Assembly: GCF_050337105.1 (NCBI RefSeq)
Contig: NZ_JAKJSQ010000038.1
Coordinates: 1 to 42,235, forward strand
Length of the DNA: 42,235 bases
Source: Aliivibrio_A kagoshimensis
Lineage (GTDB): Bacteria; Pseudomonadota; Gammaproteobacteria; Enterobacterales; Vibrionaceae
Reading direction: 5' to 3'
Position numbers and translations under genes: made by a program. The notes below the pieces were generated by a model. The model was not told the DNA's origin. It did no database searches and saw nothing but the letters and a program-made list of their open reading frames with translations. This document shows positions 6,895-14,916 of the stretch, in pieces (the stretch's first letter is position 1; every line of letters begins with the position of its first letter).

Positions 6895-8067
6895 TCACAG
6901 CGCCTTGATTTCGCTTAATAATCGATGAAGTGATGCTTCAATCTGATTCAGCGGCAACGCGAAGTTCATTCTGTAGAAATTCTGGTTTGGTTCTCCAAAC
7001 CAAGTGCCAGGAGTTAGCGCCATTTTAGCTTTTGCCACAAGCAGATCTTTTAGTTGATCAGGCTCTAAGTCTAGGCCGGAGAAATTTAACCAGATTTGGT
7101 TTGTTCCTTCTGGCTTAAAAACTCTAATCTGAGGAATATGGGTTGTTAGAAAGTTCGTTATCCAATTCATGCTTGTTTGCGTATAATCCAGAAATTCGTT
7201 AAACCACGCTTCTCCGTGCTGATAAGCCGCGATTGTCGCGTAGGTTGTCAGAGCATTGCCGTGATCTAAAGAGAGCGACGCTGTCATCGCTTTCACTTTC
7301 GAGTGCAGTTTTGAATTATCGCTGTAGATGTAGCCATTTGAGATGCTGCTGAGTCCGAAATTTTTAGCCGGAGAGCCAATAATCGAAATACTGTTCTCGT
7401 AACCTAGTGAAATGATACTGGTAAATTCTGACCCTTTAAAAACAATATCGGCATGAATCTCGTCACTGATAATCATAGTTTGGTATTTTTTTGCGATCGC
7501 AACCAACTTATCCAGCTCACCCTTTTTCCACACTCTTCCAACCGGGTTGTGGGGGTTACATAGCAGCACAATCTTAATGTTCGAATTCTGTAGTTTTTCT
7601 TCAAAATCATCAAAATCAATCTCATAGTGTTCGTCGACCAATTTTAAAGTGTTGTCTACCGCGACTCTGCCTGCAGACTCTATCAGACGACGAAATTGGT
7701 GATACACTGGCGTCTGAATAAGCACTCCCTCTCCATCCGCAGAGAATTCTCGGATCAACAACGCAATGGCACTCAATACACCCGGTACTTGCACAAAGTG
7801 TTGAGGATTAAGATTTAAGCCATGACGGCTGTGATTCCACTGAGAAATAGCAGAAAAAACCGATTCAGAATCAAATTCATATGAGTACGTTTCACGCGTC
7901 ACCAGGCGTTGTAATTCTTGTGTAATAGCAGGGGCAATCGGAAAGTCCATGTCAGCGACCCAGTACGGCACGACATCATCACTGCCCCACATCTGATTGA
8001 GCATCTTGCTGTCTGTTTTAATAAAATTATTGGCGATGTCTTTATTTTTTGGTTCAACGTTGAACAT
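6895..8067 (-). CDS. PatB/MalY-type PLP-dependent C-S lyase (aminotransferase fold)
   Basis: A 390-residue fold-type I PLP enzyme of the MalY/PatB branch. Landmarks are WVADMDFPIAP near residue 37, CNPHNPVGR (about 170-178), SDEIHADI with D202 for the pyridine nitrogen, and the Schiff-base lysine K235 in SPAKNFGLS. PatB-type enzymes cleave cystathionine or other cysteine conjugates to pyruvate, ammonia and a thiol. Some MalY proteins also act as regulators. It lies directly upstream of the glutathione synthetase gene, supporting a role in sulfur-amino-acid or cysteine-conjugate turnover. GGAGAG lies 6 bases before the start. A plain aminotransferase activity cannot be excluded. Confidence 0.88.
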   Translation of the reverse strand: MFNVEPKNKDIANNFIKTDSKMLNQMWGSDDVVPYWVADMDFPIAPAITQELQRLVTRETYSYEFDSESVFSAISQWNHSRHGLNLNPQHFVQVPGVLSAIALLIREFSADGEGVLIQTPVYHQFRRLIESAGRVAVDNTLKLVDEHYEIDFDDFEEKLQNSNIKIVLLCNPHNPVGRVWKKGELDKLVAIAKKYQTMIISDEIHADIVFKGSEFTSIISLGYENSISIIGSPAKNFGLSSISNGYIYSDNSKLHSKVKAMTASLSLDHGNALTTYATIAAYQHGEAWFNEFLDYTQTSMNWITNFLTTHIPQIRVFKPEGTNQIWLNFSGLDLEPDQLKDLLVAKAKMALTPGTWFGEPNQNFYRMNFALPLNQIEASLHRLLSEIKAL

Positions 8068-8305
8068 TGATTCTCTCCGAGTAGTATTCGTTGGTTACTA
8101 TGATAAGACGCAGGGAGCCAAGAAAAGATGCAAAATCAGCTCTATTTTTTACATTAGTCTCTACAGATGGGTGATAATCGGAGGAAAAAATGGGACCAAG
8201 GGTCACTCGGCGACGCAACTACGCCATAGTGTAAAGCACGGAGTTACACAAAAACGTATTTACAAAGTCATGATAACTGTTACCGGTTCAAATCCATGAA
8301 GGCAT

Positions 8306-8860
8306 TCATTTACCGCTGTTGTTTTTAGCAAAGTCTGCACATTTAGCATTCGGGTAAAAATCAACGATCCCTTCACCACCGGCTTCTATGTTACAACAAT
8401 CTGTTAGAACCTCTTTAAGCTTTACTCGGCCACGCAGAATCCGACTTTTTGTTGCGGACAATGATAAGCCTAACTGATCCGCGACTATCTGTTGAGGTAG
8501 CTCATCAAGTTCGGAAAGAATCATTACTTGGCGATATTTTTCTGGTAAGCAATCAAACATAGGGCGTAAACATTGTGCCATTGATTGTAGATTGACGATT
8601 TCAGAAGAGGTTGCTTCTTCAACTTGGTCGTCAATTAACGGTTCATGATTTTGCTGTGAGCGATAAAAGTCCATAATCGTGTTATGAGTAATACGGTATA
8701 GCCAATTCTGAAGTTTATCTTTTGTTTCTAATTGTCCAATCTTTTGGCTGGCCTTGATGTAGACATCCTGCAAAATGTCATCTGCAACATCGAGATCACC
8801 CGTCTGTTTTATAATGTAACGTCTCAATTGATCTTTATGTGTTAACCACTCGGATAGCAT
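8306..8860 (-). CDS. ECF-family RNA polymerase sigma factor, SigZ-like
   Basis: A 184-residue sigma-70 family protein with only regions 2 and 4. Region 2 (about 5-75) includes DVADDILQDVYIKA and LYRITHNTIMDFYRS. Region 4 (about 95-150) includes LPEKYRQVMILSELDELPQQIVADQLGLSLSATKSRILRGR. The C-terminus has a short Cys-bearing tail (TDCCNIE, KCADFA) like that of SigZ-type ECF factors. No anti-sigma gene is adjacent, and the flanking genes are on the same strand but more than 190 bp away, so its targets are not evident. The start is well supported by GAGAGGGA upstream of the ATG. Confidence 0.88.
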   Translation of the reverse strand: MLSEWLTHKDQLRRYIIKQTGDLDVADDILQDVYIKASQKIGQLETKDKLQNWLYRITHNTIMDFYRSQQNHEPLIDDQVEEATSSEIVNLQSMAQCLRPMFDCLPEKYRQVMILSELDELPQQIVADQLGLSLSATKSRILRGRVKLKEVLTDCCNIEAGGEGIVDFYPNAKCADFAKNNSGK

Positions 8861-9051
8861 TAGTCCCTCTCAAATTATCGATGTTCTCTAAAGTCTAATC
8901 ATATTAAACTTCGATGCCGACTTAAAGTTTAAGAAACCCTTGTTCTGATTACAATCACTACCTTCGTGGATAATTGCTAATAAACAATTCTAGATAGGAA
9001 GGCCTCAAATCCATAGGGTTTATTCGTGGGATGAAGACCCAATGCTGAAGA

Positions 9052-9811
9052 TTAACCCCTAACAGATTTACCATGAACCCATAATCGCCCATCTATGGCA
9101 GACAGGACAATAGCAATCATCAACATACCTACAAAATGAATTGTTCCCAAGGATTCATTTAGAAACAGCCTACCGAGTAAAATAGCCGAGACAGGAACCA
9201 AGAGCGTCACCAATAAAACGTTAGTCGCACCTGCTAACTCGAGTATTTTGAAATAGAGAACATAGGCAATCGCGGTCGAAATAATAGCAAGACCTGCAAA
9301 AGCATAAGATAAAGCAGCAGCAATAATGGCCAATTGAGCAAGCAATCTGCCATTGCCACTTAAAGCGTGCAGTCCAACCATCAATACAACGCCAATAAGA
9401 CCTACTGCTCCCCCTATTAGTTTTAATGGCGTCGGACGTTCGTCAGTAAGAAATAATCCTGCCACCACCACGGTAAAGATAGGTGTTGCGGCGTTAAGAA
9501 TAGATGCCAATCCAGAGGCGATTTGAGTTTGACCCCATACAATCAGCACAAATGGAATCACGTTATTTAGCAACCCCATTCCTAGAAAATATCCCTTATG
9601 CTTAATTTATTAGGTAGACGAAGCCCAACCATGAGCGCTATAGCCCATAACGTCATAGTAGCGCCCCCTACTCTAAGAGTAACAATGGTCAACGGAGGTA
9701 GCTCTACTACAGCTACACCGACGAAAAAAAACGACTCTCCCCACAACACGGAAATAAAATGAGCATCGCCCATACTCGTGGGTTCATTGAAGTGTTAATA
9801 GAAGATGTCAT
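9052..9811 (-). pseudogene. Broken EamA/DMT-family transporter gene
   Basis: Reading from ATG 9811, the first frame gives MTSSINTSMNPRVWAMLIL. Homology then needs a frame change into SVLWGESFFFVGVAVVELPP, which runs to RDIF and a stop near 9582. A second frame change gives FLGMGLLNNVIPFVLIVWGQ and continues to 9052. Within this last part, LSYAFAG is joined directly to LAIISTAIAYVLYF, so about 50-60 residues expected between TM6 and TM9 of a ten-helix EamA exporter are missing. Two frameshifts plus one deletion make it a pseudogene. The family exports amino acids, nucleosides or drugs. An AraC-type regulator gene lies upstream, a common pairing for such transporters. Confidence 0.85.
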
Positions 9812-9980
9812 GATGATTCCCACTCTCTTTTAATTGAATTTAACCCATAGTAGTTACGTGTCGAAATGAAAAAAGCAATAACGATAAAGGATAATTCTTT
9901 GACGGGACGTTTTTCTATGGAGCCATTACAACGGGAGTTTTGACCCTGCAAACGCTGCGAGCCTGTTAAAAAATATCGGC

Positions 9981-10832
9981 TCATAGTTTAGCTTTTTGAC
10001 GTATTTGAGATCGATACTTGCTAGGTGTAATTCGCTTATATTGTTTAAATTGACGGTTAAAATTCGCTTGATTCTCGTAACCCACTTTTTCAAGCACAAT
10101 CTGAATGGGTAAGTCGGTACTCATCAATAACTCACAGGCGATATTGAGTCGAATCTTCTTTAAATGTTGACTAAAGCTTTCATTAAAATGTTTGCGAAAC
10201 AACCGGCGTACACTGGTTTCACTTGTATACAAATGCTTGGACACGTCATTGAGAGTGATCGGATAAGCATAATTTTTTAGTAAATACGTCTCCGCAGCTT
10301 CTAATCGCTCATCCTTCACAATGTCATCATCTTTATCGATATAATTTGTCAGATTCGTTAGGCGAACAAAATGTTTGTCATCCAATAATAATGCAAAGAA
10401 AGAAATTAATGAGGCGATTTGATTTGCTGGTGACTGTTTGCATACACCCTCCAACAATTGTGTGGCTTGCTCTGCCGTTTGAGGTGAAAACTGCAATCCT
10501 CTTCCGCCATTAAACAATAAATTCTTAAGTGGGTTTAACTCATGGCAAACTGAAATCAGTTGTTCAATCCAATCTTTCCTAAACCAAACAATATGAGTTT
10601 CACACATCTGAGGTTGATCACTTGGGGTTGAGTAAACGGCATGGGGAACTCCGGGCCCAATCATGACCATATGGTTGTGCGTAATATCCGATTCATGGTG
10701 ACCAATAAAAATACTGCCTTCAAAATGGCGATGAATAACCACCTCATATTCAGCATGACGATGCCACGCATAACTTTTTGTCTCTTCCAATAGTTTCTGA
10801 TAGCGCCAGGATGTGCCAACTCTTTGTGGCAC
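9981..10832 (-). CDS. AraC-family transcriptional regulator
   Basis: A 283-residue protein. The N-terminal half is a cupin-like ligand-sensing domain (SYAWHRHAEYEVVIHRHFEGSIFIG, GPGVPHAVYS). The C-terminal ~100 residues carry the two helix-turn-helix motifs of AraC/XylS regulators (ITLNDVSKHLYTSETSVRRLFRKHF, then IQIVLEKVGYENQANFNRQFKQYKRITPSKYR). The start is taken as GTG at 10832. The frame stays open for eight more codons with an unusual ATA where the family often begins, so the true start may lie slightly upstream. It precedes the broken EamA transporter on the same strand and may once have controlled it. Confidence 0.88.
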   Translation of the reverse strand: MPQRVGTSWRYQKLLEETKSYAWHRHAEYEVVIHRHFEGSIFIGHHESDITHNHMVMIGPGVPHAVYSTPSDQPQMCETHIVWFRKDWIEQLISVCHELNPLKNLLFNGGRGLQFSPQTAEQATQLLEGVCKQSPANQIASLISFFALLLDDKHFVRLTNLTNYIDKDDDIVKDERLEAAETYLLKNYAYPITLNDVSKHLYTSETSVRRLFRKHFNESFSQHLKKIRLNIACELLMSTDLPIQIVLEKVGYENQANFNRQFKQYKRITPSKYRSQIRQKAKL

Positions 10833-11019
10833 TCGCTCTAGATACCCTTTTATAATCTACTGCCTTTATCTGCCGTGAGCGTTATGTATTGAATGATATA
10901 GGAATGGGTGAATTAAGAATTGAATTTGGTCAAATAGTACTGATAGTCGGACAGTTTGTACTTTAAGGAGTACTGACATTAAATACAATGAAGTTGACCA
11001 ATTTACAGAGAATTTAATT
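10833..11019. other. Intergenic region upstream of the AraC gene and the small ORF
   Basis: AT-rich spacer that should contain the promoters for the AraC gene (leftward) and possibly the small rightward ORF. No convincing operator or RNA was seen. Confidence 0.4.
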
Positions 11020-11199
11020 ATGCGTTTATGCAAATCGATTCAAAGTTTGATCTTAGATACTCGTAAACAATGGATCTCAACCATTGTGAATGAATATCGA
11101 ATTGAAGAGAAAGACTTGTGGAAGTACTATGGATATGACTCAAAAAGAGCCTTTTACGAAGACCTGATGAGTGATAGTGAAGCAGAGACTCCCACTTAA
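11020..11199 (+). CDS. Small hypothetical protein, 59 residues
   Basis: An ATG-to-TAA frame encoding 59 residues, hydrophilic and with a natural amino acid composition (RKQWISTIVNEYRIEEKDLW, an aromatic KYYGYDSKRAFYEDL segment, an acidic tail). There is no signal peptide or membrane span. The upstream AGAGAA is a poor ribosome-binding site. It is followed about 30 bases later by a strong hairpin shared with the convergent ackA gene, consistent with a real transcription unit. It is not recognised; it could be a chance ORF. Confidence 0.4.
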   Translation: MRLCKSIQSLILDTRKQWISTIVNEYRIEEKDLWKYYGYDSKRAFYEDLMSDSEAETPT

Positions 11200-11230
11200 A
11201 GATATGTGGTGAGATCATATAAAACCAAAA

Positions 11231-11253
11231 AGCGAGCCGTTTAGGCTCGCTTT
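11231..11253. terminator. Rho-independent terminator between ackA and the small ORF
   Basis: An 8-bp perfect GC-rich stem (11231-11238 with 11244-11251) and a 5-nt loop. On the minus strand it is followed by a T-rich run, which ends ackA. The T-run on the plus strand is short but may serve the convergent small ORF. Confidence 0.85.
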
Positions 11254-11277
11254 ATAGAATACTAAATTTTATACGCT

Positions 11278-12465
11278 TTACAGAAGTTCAACCGACTGCT
11301 GCGCAATAACAAACTCTTCATTAGTTGGAATGACCATCGCAACGGGTGTGCCCTCTTCAGTGATGATGCCCTGGGCGCCAAATCGTGCGTCGGCGTTAGC
11401 GGCTTCATTCTCTTTATAGCCGAAGATTTTTAGGTACTTCAGAATCTCTTTACGAATTGGAAGTGCATTCTCACCAATACCACCTGTGAAGATGATGCCA
11501 TCGAGTGAATCAAGCGTTACCATGTAAGAAGCGATGTATTTAGCTACACGATAGGTGAACACTTCAAAAGCAAGTGTAGCGCCCTTGTGACCCTCTTCCA
11601 TCGCTTCTAAGATGCCACGTGCGTCACTAGTTAGTCCAGAAACACCTAAGAAGCCAGAGTTCTTATTCAGCTCTGAGAAGATATCTTCTTGAGTCCAACC
11701 TTTCTTCATCATGAACTCAATAACACCTGGGTCAATATCGCCACAACGTGTGCCCATCATCAAGCCTGCAAGCGGTGTAAAGCCCATGCTGGTATCAACA
11801 CTCTGCCCATCTTTAATCGCACACACAGATGCCCCATTACCTAAGTGCACAGAGATAAAGCTACTCTGATCGATTGGTTTGTTGATTAATTTTGCGGCTT
11901 CACGACTAACAAAATAATGGCTAGTTCCATGGAAGCCGTAACGACGGATACCATGCTTTTTATATAAATCATTTGAGATGGTACAAGTAAAGGCTTTTGA
12001 TGGCATAGTTTGATGGAAGGCAGTATCAAAAACAGCAAACTGTGGAAGTGTTGGAAAAGCCTCAATAGCAGCTTCAATTCCTTTTGCACCTGCAGGGTTA
12101 TGTAGAGGCGCTAAATCAGAAAGCTTGGTAATTTCTGCTAAGATGTCATCGTTAATTTGAACCGTTTTAGTGAACTTCTCACCACCATGAACAATACGGT
12201 GACCCACTGCTGTTACTTGGTCAGCGAGTCCATACTCGTTGATGATACCCACTAAACGTTTAATCGCTAGTTTATGATGGTCTCCTTCACCAGTGATGGA
12301 TACATCATACTTAGTTCCAGCAAACTTCCAACTCATGGTTGGGTCACTCATACCAAAACACTCGCCTAAACCACTAAGTACGGCTTCTCCTGATTGTGAA
12401 TCGATAACTGCAAATTTTAATGATGAACTACCAGAGTTGATTACTAGAACGAACGCATTAGCCAT
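11278..12465 (-). CDS. ackA: Acetate kinase
   Basis: A 395-residue acetate kinase converting acetyl phosphate and ADP to acetate and ATP (reversible), in the cytoplasm. ASKHA-fold motifs are in order: VINSGSSSLKF at the N-terminus, GHRIVHGGE (about residue 86), FDTAFHQTMP (about 146), HGTSHYFVSREAA, VHLGNGASVCAIKDG (about 205), GTRCGDIDPG and FTGGIGENA (about 328). The length matches the family (about 400). No phosphotransacetylase gene is next to it, unlike the usual ackA-pta operon. It is therefore either a second, stand-alone copy or paired with a distant pta. It ends in a clear terminator. Confidence 0.97.
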   Translation of the reverse strand: MANAFVLVINSGSSSLKFAVIDSQSGEAVLSGLGECFGMSDPTMSWKFAGTKYDVSITGEGDHHKLAIKRLVGIINEYGLADQVTAVGHRIVHGGEKFTKTVQINDDILAEITKLSDLAPLHNPAGAKGIEAAIEAFPTLPQFAVFDTAFHQTMPSKAFTCTISNDLYKKHGIRRYGFHGTSHYFVSREAAKLINKPIDQSSFISVHLGNGASVCAIKDGQSVDTSMGFTPLAGLMMGTRCGDIDPGVIEFMMKKGWTQEDIFSELNKNSGFLGVSGLTSDARGILEAMEEGHKGATLAFEVFTYRVAKYIASYMVTLDSLDGIIFTGGIGENALPIRKEILKYLKIFGYKENEAANADARFGAQGIITEEGTPVAMVIPTNEEFVIAQQSVELL

Positions 12466-12658
12466 GTTATATCTCTATGTTGAGGTCTTAAGAAGCTGAG
12501 TGCTTATCAGCAAATATCCATATGCCTCTATTATTCAATTTTTTTTTAATTTATCAACTTTTGTTATTAGATATCTCTCATATCCTTACTTTTTGCTGTT
12601 CTAGATCAACTAATATTCAGATTACTAAATCTGTTTATTTTGTTCATAGCATAAAAAA

Positions 12659-12682
12659 ACCGAGCCAGTTAAACGGCTCGGT
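12659..12682 (-). terminator. Rho-independent terminator of the RNA helicase gene
   Basis: An 8-bp GC-rich perfect stem (12659-12666 with 12675-12682), loop of 8, followed on the minus strand by a run of T residues, about 40 bases past the deaD stop codon. Confidence 0.88.
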
Positions 12683-12723
12683 TTCAATAATTTGACAGCG
12701 GATCAGGCCTCAATCAATAAGGA

Positions 12724-14604
12724 TTAACCTTCTGAACGAGGTCCACGGTTTGCTCCGCCGGTGCTGCTACCACGATGGCTGTTACCGCCACGGTTACGAT
12801 CAAAACGACGCTCGCCATCACGACGTGGACGACCACCTTCACCATTTTCACGGTTACCACGGTATCCACCACGGCCGCCGTCACGGTTGCCACCACGTGG
12901 ACCACCACGGTTTTCACGGCTAAGATCTACACCTTCAACCACAACAGCTTTAGTTTCGTTTTGACGAATGCGAAGCGCTTTTAGCTGCTTAGCAACTTCT
13001 GCTGACATTTTCTTTGGAAGCTGTACGTAAGTGTGACCAGGTGCCAATTTAATTGCACCAATTGCGCCTTTGGTAAAGCCAAGTTCGTTTGCTAGTGCAC
13101 CAACGATATCTTTAACTTGAACACCTTGCTCACGACCCACTGCCAACTGATACGTATCAAAATCTGCATCGTTGTAAGTACGACGTTCGCCACGCTCAGC
13201 ACCACGGTCATTACGACCACCACGATCATCGCGACGATTGCTACGACGGTTTTTCTCACGCTCGATAGCCGCAACCATTGGATCAGGACCTTGATAGAAT
13301 AAAGGACGCTTACCTTGTTGACGCTTAAGAAGCATCGCAGCAATTGTTGTTGCATCAACACCTAAAGTCTCTTGCAGTTTTGCAATAAGATCTGAGAATG
13401 CGGTTAGGTTGTCGTTCTCTTTGTCTGCTTCAAGCTCAGTTGCCAGTGCATTAACACGACACTCGGCTACTTTATCTCTTGCTGGAAGTTGAATCTCTTC
13501 CATTGACGATTTAGTAACACGCTCAATAGTGTGCAGCATGCGAATCTGGTTGGTACGAACTAGAAGTATAGCTTTACCTTGACGCCCAGCACGACCAGTA
13601 CGGCCGATACGGTGGATGTATGACTCTACATCAAACGGGATGTCATAGTTGAATACGTGTGTTATACGCGCGATATCTAGACCACGAGCAACAACGTCTG
13701 TCGCGACGAGTACGTCAGTCACGCCACGTTTGATGTTTTCAACAGTACGCTCACGTTGTGACTGTGGAATGTCACCGTGAAGAGCTGCAGCATTGAAGCC
13801 ACGTGCATTTAGCCAATCAGCTAGACGCTCTGTATCTTGACGAGTACGAACGAATACGATTGATGCGTCAGTCTCTTCGGTTTCAAGTAGACGGCTCATT
13901 GCTTCGTCTTTCTCTACGCCTTTCACTACCCAGAAGTTTTGCTCAACTTTTGATACAGTGCGGTTTTCACCAGCAACGTCAACACGAGCAGGATCTCTTA
14001 GGAAGCGGTTAACGATCGTTTTCACCATTGGTGGCATAGTCGCAGAGAAAAGCACACGTTGTGCAGTTTCTGGCGCTTGCTCAAGGATCCAAGTTACGTC
14101 ATCAACAAAGCCCATTTTTAGCATTTCATCAGCTTCATCAAGAACAAACGTCTTAACTTCACCAAGGTGCAAACGGTCACGGTTGATTAAATCTTTAACA
14201 CGGCCAGGAGTACCAACAACAATGTGAGTACCATTTTTAAGCGCGCGCATTTGATCAACGATTGAAGCACCACCGTAAATCTCTAATACTTTAAGGCCAC
14301 GAATGTTCTGACCTAGTGTTTTAATTTCTGCAGCTACCTGAATCGCAAGCTCACGAGTTGGCGCCATAACAATAGCCTGTGGCTTATGCTGTGCTAAATC
14401 GATTTTGTTTAGAATTGGTAGTGAAAAAGCAGCAGTTTTACCCGTACCCGTTTGTGCTTTACCTAATGCGTCTTTGCCTTTAAGAAGTTCAGGGATTGAA
14501 GCAGCCTGGATAGGAGTAGGAGCAGTAAAGCCCATAGTGTCTAACGCAGACAATAATGTTTCGTTCAGGTCTAACTGACGAAATTCTGTAACAGATTCTG
14601 ACAT
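12724..14604 (-). CDS. deaD: ATP-dependent DEAD-box RNA helicase DeaD (CsdA)
   Basis: A 626-residue RNA helicase used in ribosome assembly and mRNA decay, especially in the cold. Helicase core motifs are in order: the Q-motif region (FTAPTPIQAASIP, 27-38), AQTGTGKT (50-57), PTRELA, GTPGR, DEAD (156-159), SAT (187-189), VATDVVARGLDIA and HRIGRTGRAGR. A DbpA-type RNA-binding domain follows (about 470-545), and the last 80 residues are an Arg/Gly-rich tail (RGGPRGGNRDGGRGG and similar), typical of DeaD. The protein is close to the E. coli length of 629. A long untranslated leader (about 270 bases to the divergent rnb) fits the cold-shock control known for this gene. Confidence 0.97.
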   Translation of the reverse strand: MSESVTEFRQLDLNETLLSALDTMGFTAPTPIQAASIPELLKGKDALGKAQTGTGKTAAFSLPILNKIDLAQHKPQAIVMAPTRELAIQVAAEIKTLGQNIRGLKVLEIYGGASIVDQMRALKNGTHIVVGTPGRVKDLINRDRLHLGEVKTFVLDEADEMLKMGFVDDVTWILEQAPETAQRVLFSATMPPMVKTIVNRFLRDPARVDVAGENRTVSKVEQNFWVVKGVEKDEAMSRLLETEETDASIVFVRTRQDTERLADWLNARGFNAAALHGDIPQSQRERTVENIKRGVTDVLVATDVVARGLDIARITHVFNYDIPFDVESYIHRIGRTGRAGRQGKAILLVRTNQIRMLHTIERVTKSSMEEIQLPARDKVAECRVNALATELEADKENDNLTAFSDLIAKLQETLGVDATTIAAMLLKRQQGKRPLFYQGPDPMVAAIEREKNRRSNRRDDRGGRNDRGAERGERRTYNDADFDTYQLAVGREQGVQVKDIVGALANELGFTKGAIGAIKLAPGHTYVQLPKKMSAEVAKQLKALRIRQNETKAVVVEGVDLSRENRGGPRGGNRDGGRGGYRGNRENGEGGRPRRDGERRFDRNRGGNSHRGSSTGGANRGPRSEG

Positions 14605-14916
14605 TGGGATTCCAATAATAATCTAACTAATAGAAGTCCCATCACTCAGCATTTCTCTGAAACAGCAAGTAAGCGGTCGGGACACGTTTTAAGAGGCGCG
14701 AATTCTGCCTTATTCTGAGCAAAAATGCCAGATAATTTTGAACATCATCACAAATTTGTCTCAATATTCACCTTTTAGAGCATTTATTGACCTAAACAGC
14801 TTTAATTTATCCTCGTTATGCTGTTACTCCTTCCACTCTTTTTTCTTTAACTAAGCTAGCAATCGTCATGCGTGCTGATTATAGTGTGTGAGTTATTCAC
14901 CTTAAGAACTGAGATC
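14605..14916. other. Divergent intergenic region deaD / rnb
   Basis: 312 bases between the divergent start codons. It must contain both promoters and the deaD leader. No palindromic operator or riboswitch fold could be supported by eye. Confidence 0.5.

Noticed and set aside
7997..8299. Plus-strand 100-codon frame between the PatB-like gene and the sigma factor
   Set aside because: It overlaps the start of the PatB-like gene on the other strand and its translation resembles no protein family I know.
8276..8305. tRNA-like T-arm (GGTTCAAATCC) near 8285
   Set aside because: Only two of five T-stem pairs form, and no acceptor, D or anticodon arms can be built around it.
11018..11218. Minus-strand 66-codon frame opposite the small ORF
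   Set aside because: Its Ser/His/Leu-rich translation looks like antisense. The plus-strand reading at 11020-11199 has the more natural composition.
12714..13361. Several long frames on both strands within the 3' half of the helicase gene (for example plus strand 12761-12984, minus strand 13092-13361)
   Set aside because: They come from the repetitive Arg/Gly codons of the deaD tail, have low-complexity Val/Thr/Arg-rich translations and lie fully inside a well-supported gene.
14872..14916. Extended N-terminus for RNase II from an earlier ATG
   Set aside because: The extra 15 residues are not RNase II-like, and the known family start MFQDNPLL begins at 14917.
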